From Bolinopsis microptera (Eukaryota > Ctenophora > Tentaculata > Lobata > Bolinopsidae), in the NCBI RefSeq assembly GCF_026151205.1, contig NC_087074.1:372001-436000 (forward strand): a stretch of 64,000 nt of DNA. The letters run 5' to 3'. Positions within the stretch are counted from its first letter, which is position 1; each line of letters starts with the position of its first letter. Below the pieces are notes generated by a model. That model was not told the origin of the DNA, ran no database searches, and saw only the letters and a program-made list of their open reading frames with translations. This document shows, piece after piece, positions 50,866 to 63,859 of the stretch. The translations under genes were made by a program, and so were the position numbers.

Positions 50866-52820
50866 AAAAATATCAGAATTTATAGAAGTTTTTAAAAAAC
50901 ATGAAAATTGTGAAAGGAAAAGAAGTAGAAATGAGAAAGGGTAGATTTAAAATGTTTGAGAATCGATTTTGTGCTGAAGAACTCCGTCCGCAGGACGGGC
51001 TTCCGGCTACTTATGATAATTCGAATAAATTTGAGATTCAAACAAGCTACGAATACGAATGCTTATAGCAGTGGCAAGCTCGTGGCAAGCTCTTGTTTGC
51101 TGCGCATTGGCTGCAATGTATAACCGCAGTATGAACTGTCAAAATATTTGAATTTGCTTACCTAGTGGCTTTGTTTGATAAAGCATACATACTTTATATA
51201 CCGATAAATCAATAACTCCTTTTGATTCTTCGGTTTGAGAATTGTGCGGTCACACATCTCTGCAATGTCTGAAAAGGTGGCAGGGAAGTATTGAAACTTA
51301 CTTAACACTATATTTACAGTTAAACCTTGAACTACTATAACTAGGGCAGTAGGAAACGCCAAAAAGTAGATCATCTGACTAAAACAACTTAACTTCATCC
51401 AAGAGTCTAGTTAGCAGCATTGTAGCGATAAGATACCACCATAGTTTGAGCTGTCGACACTGAAATAAAACAAACAATTTACTTTTCACTACTGCAGGGG
51501 AATGCATGTAACATATAAAGAATAAAGATATAATATATTGTATGTTTTTCATCGTGGCCTCAGGGGAGAAGGGCAGCTCGAAAAACCGAAAAAAGTCTAA
51601 AAAACCGTGTTGGAGCTGGTGAGTTAAAGCTACCGATCTCGATCGTGAGAGTCAGATGATCAGATCGCATGTAACGTGAGTTTCGCCCGCCTGAATAAGG
51701 CAACATGAAATCATATTGCTGGTGACAGGTCTCGACCAAGATGTAAAATAAAGATACCCCAAATTTGTTATTTTTAAGCCGATTCACATCGACCCAAGTC
51801 TCTGCTTTGACCCTAAATGCTCAAACTTCGTTAATAGATTGGAAAATCGTGTTATGCTTGTTACTAATAACTGTTGTTTGTGAGAGGACAATGTCCTCAG
51901 GACATCTCGATTTCCCGGATCAGAGGATCACACCAATGAGGGGTTGATTGTGCATGTGTGAACTTGACTAAATTTTCAAATTGCCCGATTTTTTTTCAGT
52001 AGGTCACATTACTCGTGACGTGCAAATGTATCTTTTGTCTTTTAATAGGTCAAGCTCAGAGCTTTAAAGCTTTAAAGACTTCTCCGTGACAAAGACGGCC
52101 GACATATATCTTTACTCCAGGAAAAGTCAGAACTCTTTCCACACCACATTCTTAAATGTACACGACAGCAGAACGACGATGTAGCCCCACGCCGCAGTAA
52201 ACTTTAAATTTCTGACCCGGAACGAGCCCAGCAACTGTAGACAGCTGCGTGAGCTATGTACGGTTAGCAGATTTAAGAGCTTATGCAATAAGCAGTCACC
52301 GTTCACTCTCATTTTTGACTTTTCTTCTTTTGAACAACAAATGTCCATTGAATGATGCCAAGCTAAGCGATTATGATTAGAAAAGTACCGTGATTTACAC
52401 TGATGGCTCATACAAGGACTTGTTGGACTTCGTGAATTTGGAGGACCTGCAGCTGTAATCAGTACTTCACTACCAGATGTGCGAGGCCGAGGTTCCCGTT
52501 TGACAACATTACAAGTGGACCACCCAGGCCGGGATGATCACGCGCTAGTTGACATGAGATCTGATTCTCCCGGGAAAATTGGGCGAGATGACCGGTGTCC
52601 TGTCAGAGGTCACGGATACAAGGATACAAAAATATAAAAATTTTATTGTACAATTACAATAGTCGTATAAACTTGACAAATTCGCCTACCATCACGTGAC
52701 CCTCGTCAACGAGCAAGTGAAAAATGTGTTCACAGCATTTATATTATACGGTAACTACACTATAGATTGACAAGCTAAGCGTACAGAAAAACGTCCAACT
52801 CCGGACTATAATAAAACTCC
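50866..52820. other. No gene recognised
   Basis: Short frames occur on both strands (51162-51398 - with a hydrophobic start, 51560-51787 -, 52127-52411 -) but none matches a family known to me or carries convincing splice context. They are left unannotated. Confidence 0.4.
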
Positions 52821-52824
52821 GGTA

Positions 52825-53913
52825 TACGGGTAAATGCCTCACAGAATGGCTAGCCTCACAGAATGGCCAAATTTGTAAATGTTTTTGTAACTAATTTTTT
52901 ATATAAGACTGGTAGGTTTTGTGGATACCATATGAAACAAAAGTCTTCTGGCAACACTTCCTGTGGTGAAATCATTAACTAGGACCACATTTTCTGGCAT
53001 AAATATGACTGTTTATGTAGAAATTTTGAGCACTGAAAAATTTGTTTTCAAATTTTTGAACTAAGTTTGCATTTTGGTGAGAACTTCTGGCACCAGTATG
53101 ACAGAAGATGTTTAAAGAATAGTATTCATCAAACAAAACGAACATTGTTCAATATAGGAAGAAACAAAATGCTAAAATGGCTATACGCCTCACAAAATGG
53201 CCAAAATATGCCTCACAAAATGGCCAAAATTTAAAACTCCTTTTATTCAATGAAACAATAAGTCTAAAGTATTCACAAGCTATTTATCATACAATAACAC
53301 CCCAGATGGAGTGTTTTTACAGCCGAATGAAGGTTATAAATCATGAAATCAGGGAATATGAACAACGCCACACAAAATGGCCATTTTTGGTGTAGGAAAT
53401 TATGCCCTTTTTATTCAGTTCTAAGAAATTTAGCCTATATGGGGGTGTTAACAAGGCATATTAATACCAGCAGCATGCCTGAAACAAGAGCCAAAGGTTT
53501 TAGAAAAATAAAATTTTCTCGTTTTCTTTTTTTTTTTGGCCATTTTGTCAGGCATTTTTTCTTTTTTGTGAAATAATTTTTCACAGCTCAGTTTTTTCGT
53601 GAGTTTTAGGTTATTACCCCATTCCTTAATAGGTTTTCTAACAACGTTTGGTGATAGAAATTTAAAAAGTATCTCCATCAAAAAATTATAGAAATTCAGA
53701 TTTGGCCATTCTGTGAGGCATGTTTTTTTGGAGGAAGATTTTCCGGCCAATTTTTCTCAAAGAAAAAATGGTTATGAGATTAAATCAACCCCCGGGAAGA
53801 AAAATATGAGTGTCAACTTAGCTTCTTATGAGATAAAAACTGGAATAAAGTGTGTTTTGTGATTTTGAGAGACCTTCCTTTTTTTTGGCCATTCTGTGAG
53901 GCAAATACCCGTA
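52825..53913. mobile_element. About 1.1-kb TIR element with CCTCACAGAATGGCC repeats
   Basis: The ends are inverted: TACGGGTAAATGCCTCACAG + AATGGC at the left and GCCATTCTGTGAGGC + AAATACCCGTA at the right. The core word CCTCACAAAATGGCCA recurs several times inside in both orientations (for example 53188, 53211, 53370, 53704), so internal subterminal repeats are likely transposase-binding sites. No transposase ORF. Confidence 0.75.
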
Positions 53914-54269
53914 ATAGCGTTTTTGACGGAGCAATTTAATGGCCTGGAGTAGGAAACTTTGTTGACCGGAATAAATTGATCCGAAAGGCGAAAGATACAT
54001 ATGAGAGGCCATCATAAGATGGTACCAAAATATCTCTGTGAAAAGTCCTTTTTACTTTTTTAAGCGTCAAAAGTCGGTGCACTTACTTTATCCATCGAAA
54101 AAAGGCATCCCCTGGTGGCTCGTAAAGTATCGATTTTAGCTGTCTAGTAGCCATCTTCTGTGCTCTCTGGCAGTCTAAGAAGAAACATTATATACGACTC
54201 TATACAAATAATCTTATTATAAAACAGGATCATACATAGTTAATAGAACTCCATTAAGAAAACATCTTA

Positions 54270-54450
54270 ACTACGTAATCTGTGCCTAGTACAACAGTTT
54301 CCAACACTTCCTACAGCTAGCAATATCCCTTATTTCATTTAAATCACTCAAATTTCTAAGTTCTAAGTTTCTATATTTAAGGTCATCAACAAGCATATTT
54401 GATATAAGTTTGTATTAGGTCTACCAACACGCCCTTTAAATTTACCACTA
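54270..54450 (-). mobile_element. LINE fragment related to the one at 50713
   Basis: The sequence matches the pattern of the 50713-50865 fragment (GGTCTACC, TTCTAAGTTCTAAGTTTC, CACTTCCTA) with more damage; the minus strand reads KGRVGRPN and then breaks frame. No other gene is evident from 53914 to 55640. Confidence 0.45.
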
Positions 54451-55689
54451 CTATTTAACACAAATTTCTCTTTGTGATGAAAAAGTTTAAAGAAGCTTTA
54501 CAACTTAACTCAAACTAATGCTTCTGTCTGTCTGCTGCATTTGAGTTTATTTCTAAATGATTCGCAGCTTTCGGTAGCTCCATGTTCAGCCCACCATGCC
54601 TGAAAAAATTTGGTTCACAATAACTTTGGTTCCCATAAATATTATGGTTACCATAATATAAGTCACAAATTTTGTTAATTTCAAGTCAACAACAATATCA
54701 GTCGTATTTTTAAGACCATTTTTCCATATCATTTAATTTTTTTAAATTTATTCAGCTAGCTTTTTTGACTAAAATATTTTCGATCTGGGAAATTATTTAA
54801 AGACGAGTCAACATTACATACATCAATTACATAGCATCACATACATTTACCTATAACACGCAGTAGCGACTTGTATAAATTTAACGATACTTAAATTCGT
54901 TAAATCATATATCATGTATATGCTCTGCTGAAATTTTAGTCTCCTTTAAAATAAGTCCTCCCATGAAATTTAGTTTACAACAATTTTAGGCAATTGTTTG
55001 ACTTAATTTATGGTATAATAGATTTTTCGTTCCTGAGGAAAGGGAATTTCGGCGGATATAGTAACACCAGAAAATATTGGTTTATGTAAATTGAGTTTAC
55101 GTTGTTTATCAATGATTCGAGGGCACTGCAACGAGAATTAGAACAATTAATCAAAAATTACTGCCTAAACATTTAATGAGCAAAACCTAACGAGCTTAAC
55201 CTCTGTCACTCTTTTTCGGAGATTCAATATCATTTGACACAACTCTATGGATTAACTATATGATTTTTTAAAATAGGAAAACTAATCTGGTTGTTTTTTT
55301 TTATTTGAAAATTCAATTAATCATTATATATATAAATCAAGCGTTACATTTCAGCCATGCAAAATTACAATGACATATTTTGATATACTAAATGATAAAT
55401 GGTACTGCAATATAAGTTGCTTAATGTTTGGCCGGATGACAACTAACGAGAAAAATAAACTTGAATATATAATAATTAATTCGGCTGAACCAACACATAG
55501 CAAGAGCCACATTAACGTTGGGGCCGTCTAAAATTATATCCTAGCAGAACTGATTATTATATACGTTAAGAACAGTGTCAGCTGGAATATTCAAGTAAGG
55601 TCATTTGTGTGCTTTCTTTTACAACAGAAACAAGGAATTGAAATATCATTGTAAACTAAAACTGACAAGGGTAATCATAACATAACATT

Positions 55690-56042
55690 GTGCTCACAGT
55701 GTCACTACATTCCTGAAAAAAGCCCATTTTCTTCCAATAAGACAACAAATAGAGTATATGATTGCTCTAACCGTGTTCAAATGTGTCAACAACGTAGCTC
55801 CAAATTATATCACCAAATGCACCAACATTAAGAGTCAACCTGTACGTGTACTACGGACTGAACAAGACTATTTCCTCCTAAATGTTCCTACTGTTTCAAA
55901 TTATAGTAAAACTGAGAGAAGCTTTAGTTACTGTGGACCCTTTGTTTGGAATCAGCTTCCTTAGCAATTGAGAACATTAACCGATATCGTCTTGTTTAAA
56001 AAGAGAATAAATACGCATCTCTTTGAAAAAGCATTCATATAA
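55690..56042 (+). mobile_element. LINE ORF2 C-terminal fragment (CR1/L2-like)
   Basis: The frame from 55758 gives MIALTVFKCVNNVAPNYI, then RSFSYCGPFVWNQLP; after one in-frame stop it continues LRTLTDIVLFKKRINTHLF. The pattern (LTVFKC..N..AP.YI ... FS..GP..WN.LP ... FK..+...LF) is the usual C-terminal tail of CR1/L2-type LINEs. A 5'-truncated dead copy. Confidence 0.65.
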
Positions 56043-56662
56043 GTAGCATATAATAACTTTCTCATAAAACCCAAACTTCATAAAAATAAGCTCTAATGTA
56101 CATATTCATGAGTCGCTTTAGATGGCTTGAACTGAATCTTTACTTAGCTGTCATTAGTTTAGTGCTCAGTGTCAACAAGAATTGTCATTATATTTTCCCT
56201 GTGATAATATTCAATTTCAAGTCAATATATCATAGTTATTGAATGCCTATATATATCCTGAAGTTAGGACTATGATTTGACCTGCCCATCCCCTAATTTT
56301 GGAAGTTTATATGCTCCTATCGTGAAAATGAGGTTAATTGAATGAAGGCTTTCATGTTATTCTGTATTATCACGTCATCTTACATCACATTATCAGGTCC
56401 AGTATATCCATAATTAAGACACCAATTGAATAATGAATGTGAATTTGTTTAGAGAATAAAATTTAGGTCGAAAATTTCGATCCTTCCCCCCCCCCCCCCC
56501 CGCCCCCCTCTGGCCTTATTTCATTAAATCCATAACACCTGATCTTGAAGTTACTCACAAGGCGAGGAACATCCTAGCCTGTCCAGCATCTGGGAGGTCT
56601 ACACAGGAAACAGTAGCTCATTTAGCTCTAGGTCACCAGGCTGTGACAGTAGTCTTGATGTC
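56043..56662. other. No gene recognised; poly-C tract
   Basis: AT-rich sequence with a C-run at about 56487-56508. An open stretch before the palindrome (about 56574-56690, followed by GGTAACATCT) could be an exon, but its translation matches nothing known to me. Confidence 0.4.
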
Positions 56663-57529
56663 CATTGTCCAACCAGTTCTGCGATTTACAGGTAACATCT
56701 AGGTAAAGAATAAGATTAAGTTGAATGTGCTTATGATGGGACCCCGGAGGGCAAGATCAGGTTATAATAATATAACACCTTGAATTTTTAATGTACTATA
56801 TACTATAATATCTGAAAGAATCTCTTCGAATATTTTTCTGTGACAAGTGGATCTTGAATCTTTGAATAGAGTTGGTGGTTACTGTCTGGTGACATTACAC
56901 ACTCACTTAATCTTCCTCTTGGTCCAAGGGATGTTTTAAGAAGGGCATTAATAACTTCCCTTACTGACATACTTACAACAAAATAGCTGCATTGCTTTGG
57001 ACTTGTCAGTAGAATGCCTGAAGATCGGTTACCCAACTGTCTACTTGAATGACAACCCAAAAATAGGAAGAGATCAAGAGGCAGGTCTATAGGAAGAGCT
57101 TAAATGTAGTAGAAATGTTACCTACCCTCCGAAGATGTATAAGTAAAGTAATAAAACAGCTCGCGCAGACTAATCTTTTTGGATGGAGATCTCGCTAGAG
57201 TAACATGTTACTTGGTTCAATCCAATAACATATAAAATTAAAGAGTTTAAGAGTCCAAAATAGGAATTTAACACAAATATATATTAAATTCATTCACTGC
57301 AACAATCACTCCATAAAATCATGTAGGAGTATTGATAAGATTGAGTTCCAGATCACCTATATATTGCTGTGGATACTAAAATCCTGACACCTCTATAACC
57401 CCTAAAAGAAACTATACATGTCATGGGTAATGGATATCATTAGTAGGTAGTTATTGCAAACAGAGTGCTACCAAGTGCCACGTCTTATGATTTTCTAGAA
57501 ATCAGAAACAAAAAGTAAAACTCTAATCA

Positions 57530-58640
57530 AAATGCTGAGCAGGATGAAGCAAAGACTTGAAGAAGAACTAAGAGACAACCAGAATGGCTTCAGACCTGGT
57601 TGCTCTACAACTTCGCACATTCTTGTTCTGTGAAGAATTATATAGGGTCTAAAGGCCATGAGTGTGAAGGCCACTATGGTGTTTATAGATTTTAATAAAG
57701 CCTTTGACAGTGTACATAAAGGTTTGCTTATTAAGACCAGCCATGACTTATGTTGATAGCCTACGAGCTGACACGGGTCTCAACGACACTGGAGAAATGG
57801 GCGGACTTATGGCGGATAGAGTTTTATGGAGACAGCGCATCAATACTCGGACGCTGAAGCCGCCTTAAGTCAAGTAAGTCAGAGTTATTAAGATACTTAA
57901 AGCAAATGGTATACCAGAATAGATGGTATTACAGGGGTCTTCGAAGTCCTGGTAGGATCGGGATTCGGGAGTACTGCAAAGAGACACCTCATACTTGTTC
58001 ATCATCGTGATTGACTATATCATGACAGTGGCTATAGATGATGACTCAGACTCTGGGTTCACTCTTAAGCCTGCACAGGGTGTAGATGGATTTGTGCTGA
58101 AAATATCGCATATGTCAAATTCTCAGATGATGGTGCCCTTATCACTGATATAATTGAATGGGGCAAAACTACTCCTGGACAGGCTATAGGAAGCAGCAAA
58201 AAGTGTGGGGTTAGTCTTGAACAACTCTAAAACAAATCTCATGACTCTAAACACTACAGAGGAAAGTAGACTTTAAAGCTGTTCTGGAAACCAGCTGGAA
58301 AACGTACCTTGGGGGCATAGATATCAACAACTGAGAGAGACTTTAGAGAGACTTTTCAAGAGCAACTATGAAGATCCAAGAGCGTAGGATGCAACTAGCT
58401 TTGCCATATACACTGGCACCTTGAACTAGTTGCTAAGTGTGGGGTACTTAATGAACCTAACCATGGTGTGCTGAGCAGGGGAAGAACAGTCATAACTTAT
58501 GTTGATAGCCTAAGGGCTGATACGGGTTTGAGTAACACTGGAGAAATCACGGGACTTATGGAGGATAGAAATCTATCGAGACAGTGCATCAATACTCGGA
58601 CGCTGAAGCCTAAATTAAGAGAAGTTTAAAAGTTCACAAT
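57530..58640 (+). mobile_element. Decayed LINE reverse transcriptase, left palindrome arm
   Basis: The plus strand reads RMKQRLEEELRDNQNGFRPG and MVFIDFNKAFDSVHKGLL (RT motifs), then an ORF2 C-terminal tail (YVDSLRADTGLNDTGEM, 57742-57870). A further RT part follows at 58000-58330 (SVGLVLNNSKTNLMTLNTTE), then a second, related C-terminal tail (ITYVDSLRADTGLSNTGEI, 58490-58620). Stops and frame shifts show it is dead. Two tails of different divergence mean two related copies are joined or nested. Confidence 0.7.
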
Positions 58641-59629
58641 CATAATTATTATTTAAAATTGCCTCTAATAGCTACCGATAATCAGCTTGATAGTCGTCTT
58701 CCAGCCAGTTTATCAGAAATAAATAAAATGCAGAACCTAACAAAAGGACTAAAATAACTCCAAGATATATTTCATGAAAATTACTAAATTTGCATTGGCG
58801 CTCGATTCCAAAGAATTTTTGTTAATGATGCGTTGACAAAATGCGCGGCGCGCAAAAATTATCATTTAAATTGTTTGTTGTTCAAACATATTTCATAAAA
58901 TAATCTGTAATATATAGTTCTAATAGTGTATAAAAAAGAATAATCTCAAAATATAACACTAAACAGAGCAAAAACGAGGATCGCGCAAAAATCATATCTA
59001 TTTTGACAATTTCCGGGATTTTGAACAGGAACATATGGCTATATGAAATGTTTATACATTTAGTATAATAAATAAAATACGCAAACCGTTAATTTATTGA
59101 TCCTTAAATTTTTAAATTCTTTATATTTTCGTATATAAAATTATTTTTGCAAACTATTGACCGGGGACTCTACAATTAAAAATTTATGGATCAAGATTTT
59201 AATGGTTTGCGTATTTTGTTCACATATATTTAAATGGTTCCTATTTAAAATCGCGGAAATTGTCAAAATAGATATAATTTTTGCGCGATCCTCGTTTTTG
59301 CTCTCTTTAGTGTTATATTTTGAGATTATTCTTTTTTATACACTATTAGAACTATATATTACAGATTATTTTATGAAATATGTTTGAACAACAAACAATT
59401 TCAAATGATAATTTTTGCGCGCCGCGCATTTTGTCAACGCATCATTAACAAAAATTCTTTGGAATCGAGCGCCAATGCAAATTTAGTAATTTTCATGAAA
59501 TATATCTTGGAGTTATTTTAGTCCTTTTGTTAGGTTCTGCATTTTATTTATTTCTGATAAACTGGCTGGAAGACGACTATCAAGCTGATTATCAGTAGCT
59601 ATTAGAGGCAATTTTAAATAATAATTATG

Positions 59630-60760
59630 ATTGTGAACTTTTAAACTTCTCTTAATTTAGGCTTCAGCGTCCGAGTATTGATGCACTGTCTCGATAGATT
59701 TCTATCCTCCATAAGTCCCGTGATTTCTCCAGTGTTACTCAAACCCGTATCAGCCCTTAGGCTATCAACATAAGTTATGACTGTTCTTCCCCTGCTCAGC
59801 ACACCATGGTTAGGTTCATTAAGTACCCCACACTTAGCAACTAGTTCAAGGTGCCAGTGTATATGGCAAAGCTAGTTGCATCCTACGCTCTTGGATCTTC
59901 ATAGTTGCTCTTGAAAAGTCTCTCTAAAGTCTCTCTCAGTTGTTGATATCTATGCCCCCAAGGTACGTTTTCCAGCTGGTTTCCAGAACAGCTTTAAAGT
60001 CTACTTTCCTCTGTAGTGTTTAGAGTCATGAGATTTGTTTTAGAGTTGTTCAAGACTAACCCCACACTTTTTGCTGCTTCCTATAGCCTGTCCAGGAGTA
60101 GTTTTGCCCCATTCAATTATATCAGTGATAAGGGCACCATCATCTGAGAATTTGACATATGCGATATTTTCAGCACAAATCCATCTACACCCTGTGCAGG
60201 CTTAAGAGTGAACCCAGAGTCTGAGTCATCATCTATAGCCACTGTCATGATATAGTCAATCACGATGATGAACAAGTATGAGGTGTCTCTTTGCAGTACT
60301 CCCGAATCCCGATCCTACCAGGACTTCGAAGACCCCTGTAATACCATCTATTCTGGTATACCATTTGCTTTAAGTATCTTAATAACTCTGACTTACTTGA
60401 CTTAAGGCGGCTTCAGCGTCCGAGTATTGATGCGCTGTCTCCATAAAACTCAATCGCCATAAGTCCGCCCATTTCTCCAGTGTCGTTGAGACCCGTGTCA
60501 GCTCGTAGGCTATCAACATAAGTCATGGCTGGTCTTAATAAGCAAACCTTTATGTACACTGTCAAAGGCTTTATTAAAATCTATAAACACCATAGTGGCC
60601 TTCACACTCATGGCCTTTAGACCCTATATAATTCTTCACAGAACAAGAATGTGCGAAGTTGTAGAGCAACCAGGTCTGAAGCCATTCTGGTTGTCTCTTA
60701 GTTCTTCTTCAAGTCTTTGCTTCATCCTGCTCAGCATTTTGATTAGAGTTTTACTTTTTG
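59630..60760 (-). mobile_element. Decayed LINE reverse transcriptase, right palindrome arm
   Basis: This is the inverted counterpart of the left-arm element, with the same RT and C-terminal tail segments on the minus strand (tails at about 59650-59780 and 60405-60535, RT motif at about 60545-60740). It has the same major defects, so the damage predates the inverted duplication. Confidence 0.7.
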
Positions 60761-61606
60761 TTTCTGATTTCTAGAAAATCATAAGACGTGGCACTTGGTA
60801 GCACTCTGTTTGCAATAACTACCTACTAATGATATCCATTACCCATGACATGTATAGTTTCTTTTAGGGGTTATAGAGGTGTCAGGATTTTAGTATCCAC
60901 AGCAATATATAGGTGATCTGGAACTCAATCTTATCAATACTCCTACATGATTTTATGGAGTGATTGTTGCAGTGAATGAATTTAATATATATTTGTGTTA
61001 AATTCCTATTTTGGACTCTTAAACTCTTTAATTTTATATGTTATTGGATTGAACCAAGTAACATGTTACTCTAGCGAGATCTCCATCCAAAAAGATTAGT
61101 CTGCGCGAGCTGTTTTATTACTTTACTTATACATCTTCGGAGGGTAGGTAACATTTCTACTACATTTAAGCTCTTCCTATAGACCTGCCTCTTGATCTCT
61201 TCCTATTTTTGGGTTGTCATTCAAGTAGACAGTTGGGTAACCGATCTTCAGGCATTCTACTGACAAGTCCAAAGCAATGCAGCTATTTTGTTGTAAGTAT
61301 GTCAGTAAGGGAAGTTATTAATGCCCTTCTTAAAACATCCCTTGGACCAAGAGGAAGATTAAGTGAGTGTGTAATGTCACCAGACAGTAACCACCAACTC
61401 TATTCAAAGATTCAAGATCCACTTGTCACAGAAAAATATTCGAAGAGATTCTTTCAGATATTATAGTATATAGTACATTAAAAATTCAAGGTGTTATATT
61501 ATTATAACCTGATCTTGCCCTCCGGGGTCCCATCATAAGCACATTCAACTTAATCTTATTCTTTACCTAGATGTTACCTGTAAATCGCAGAACTGGTTGG
61601 ACAATG

Positions 61607-62640
61607 CACAGTGTGCCCAGAGGCTGCAAAAAGTATTTAGGATGATATTTGCTTTCCAGATAAGTTTAGCCTGATCTGATCAGAAGTAATCTGAATTTTC
61701 TAACAAAAAAAGAATTAAGGGGCTATCATTTTTGGTTCTTGAGATATCTTGAATCATATACACCAAATTGGTATGAAATTTATGAATAAAATTCAATAGG
61801 ATAAGAATTAATGGATGAATTGGTCGCATATAAACTAGAATAATAATCTCTAAACATGTCTAAAACCATAAACATTGTTTTTCATCATTATTATATGGAG
61901 TTAGGGGCCAGATCCAATAAAAATTGGGTTAAAAATACGAAATTTTGATTTTTGCAGGCAAAATTCGATGTTTTCATCATTTTTGAAGGACAAAATTTCG
62001 TTCGCATGGTACCAAAGTGCAGAATCAACTTCCAGATCCCAGTTTTGGGAACTATTAACTAAGTTATTTGTTATGCCTGATACCTTACATTGACAGAAAA
62101 AACATAATGGGGAACCCAAATTTGTCATCTGACACCTTCCCATGGCCATAAGTACCCCCAGCCTCCCTCAAAAAATTTGACTGCCAAAATATGGGGATAT
62201 CACTATTTTACCCTTAACTAATCATGGGGGCAGTTTAAGAGTCTCCACATGTGTTTTAAAGTAACCCTTAGGTATGGTTATGCCTAAGAATGACTATTTG
62301 GGAACTATTTTTAGCTACTGCCCTAAAATTTTGGTAATTTTATTGAAATTAGGGTCCTTTAAAGTTAAAAAAGGGCTAAATCTACCATTTTTAGACCTTA
62401 AATTGCAAAAATAATGATTTCTGAACTGTTTGAGAGAATCAAGATTGCTTTTTAAGTGTTTTTGGTCATTGTAAGGTCCGGAAACACTTGTTGAGGTGAT
62501 TTAAAAGCTTTAAAAAAGAAAATATCAGCAATTTGGGGCTAAATTACCTTATTTTGTAAGCGCGTAACTCAATTTAGCTCAAAATAACATTGTTTTTGTC
62601 CAAGAAAATTCGAATTTTGATCAAAAGCCATGTATGGAGG
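61607..62640. other. No gene recognised
   Basis: AT-rich sequence. It may be the upstream part of the following LINE copy, but no RT motif is readable. Confidence 0.4.
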
Positions 62641-62666
62641 TATCAAATGAAAGCTCTTGATAACAT

Positions 62667-63209
62667 TTGCCACATTTTGACTACTTAGACACCATCTGGT
62701 CAAGAACATATAAAAAACGACTAGGAGAGTTAGATATCATGTACAAAAAGGTTGCTAAAATAGCCCTAGATGTAAACATCAGAGAGAGGTCGGTTAATGT
62801 ATACAAAAATATGGGATGGCTTCCTCTCCATTTGAGACGACAGGTTCATCTTAGCTCATATATGTACCGTATAATCAATGAAACATGTCCAAAGCATTTT
62901 ATCGGGAAATTCTCGTATATTTCTGGTGGATCACGTGAGGCAGAAAACTGCAATCTTTATACGGTACTCCTAAAGGTACTCCTAAGGTACCGTACTCCTA
63001 AATCAAGATCTCACAAGGAGTTTAACTATCTAGGAACTAAGGCCTGGAACATATTACCAAAGTCCCTTAGAGAGTGTGACGACGTTAAGAAATTTTCTAA
63101 GTTATACAAAGAAACTCTTATGAATATGTTGCTAACTGATGAGAATTACCAAGGGGATAACTCTTACGATAAATTCATGATCCCACCCAACACTAGCCAA
63201 TGTATCTAG
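62667..63209 (+). mobile_element. LINE ORF2 C-terminal region, 180 codons open
   Basis: The frame reads MPHFDYLDTIWSRTYKKRL, MYKKVAKIALDVNIRERSV, GWLPLHLRRQVHLSSYMYR and then FNYLGTKAWNILPKSLRE. This is the region after the RT domain in CR1/L2-like LINEs (DYLD.IW, GWLPL..R, G...WN.LP..L). It is open for 180 codons, so the copy is young compared with the others. A short duplication (GGTACTCCTAA, near 62962-63000) inserts in-frame residues VLLKVLLRYRTPK. It may be the 3' part of a 5'-truncated insertion ending near the TTTA repeat. Confidence 0.7.
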
Positions 63210-63806
63210 GCAGTTATGACTTATGTTATTTCGGTTAAGTTATCTCAGTACATAAGTGAATCCAATCTATCCCCTGCAATCAAAGTATTTCCATGCCTAT
63301 TAAGCTATTACAGGAAATTAGGAACATCAGTGGAAAGGTGCACTGTCAATCATTATTGCTCCATACCTCCAGTCCTCCTGTTATGTGCAATTCTCACTGT
63401 ATGCTCCTCATTTGTATCAATTATATTGATGCTACATTGTTATTGAATATGAAATAATTTTCAACCGTATTAATTTATTAACTTATTGTAAATAGCAAGT
63501 TTGACAAAGGGATTACGTTTATTTTACCCGGAGTTCGTTTAAGTTTAGTATTGTAAATAGTTAATTTGACGAAGGGAATACGTCTATTTTACCCTGAGTT
63601 ATGTTTTAGTTCAATCTTGACACAATTTTAAAATTATAATTTAATTATTTTGTATATATGTATTGTCCATAACTAGGGTGGCCTGCTAACAGAACCATGA
63701 TCTGCCTTGATTCATCCTTCAGCACAGAGAAAAGCTCCTTTTTTTATACATTATGATTACAGAGGATCTGATATTTAGATATATATTGCTGTGCTGTAAA
63801 AATTGA

Positions 63807-63808
63807 CT

Positions 63809-63859
<51 letters not shown>
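63807..63859. repeat. (TTTA)n microsatellite
   Basis: About 13 tetranucleotide units. Such a repeat could be the 3' tail of the LINE copy upstream. The final 140 nt of the window show nothing further. Confidence 0.95.

Larger units (their letters stand above)
56663..61606. repeat. 4.9-kb palindrome: two inverted LINE copies around a 66-nt spacer
   Basis: Left arm 56663-59112 and right arm 59179-61606 are reverse complements. Outer boundaries are sharp (CATTGTCC / GGACAATG). An identical 85-codon frame (MGCHSSRQLGNRSSGILL...) lies on the minus strand at 56803-57060 and on the plus strand at 61209-61466. The arms differ at scattered bases (for example GGCGGATAGAG against GGCGATTGAG near 57810/60450) and more strongly in the last 150 bp beside the spacer, so they are not a trivial duplicate of the same read. 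The content is LINE-derived. Confidence 0.93.

Noticed and set aside
52127-52411. 94-codon minus-strand frame
   Set aside because: No recognisable motif, no splice or promoter context; left out as probably non-coding.
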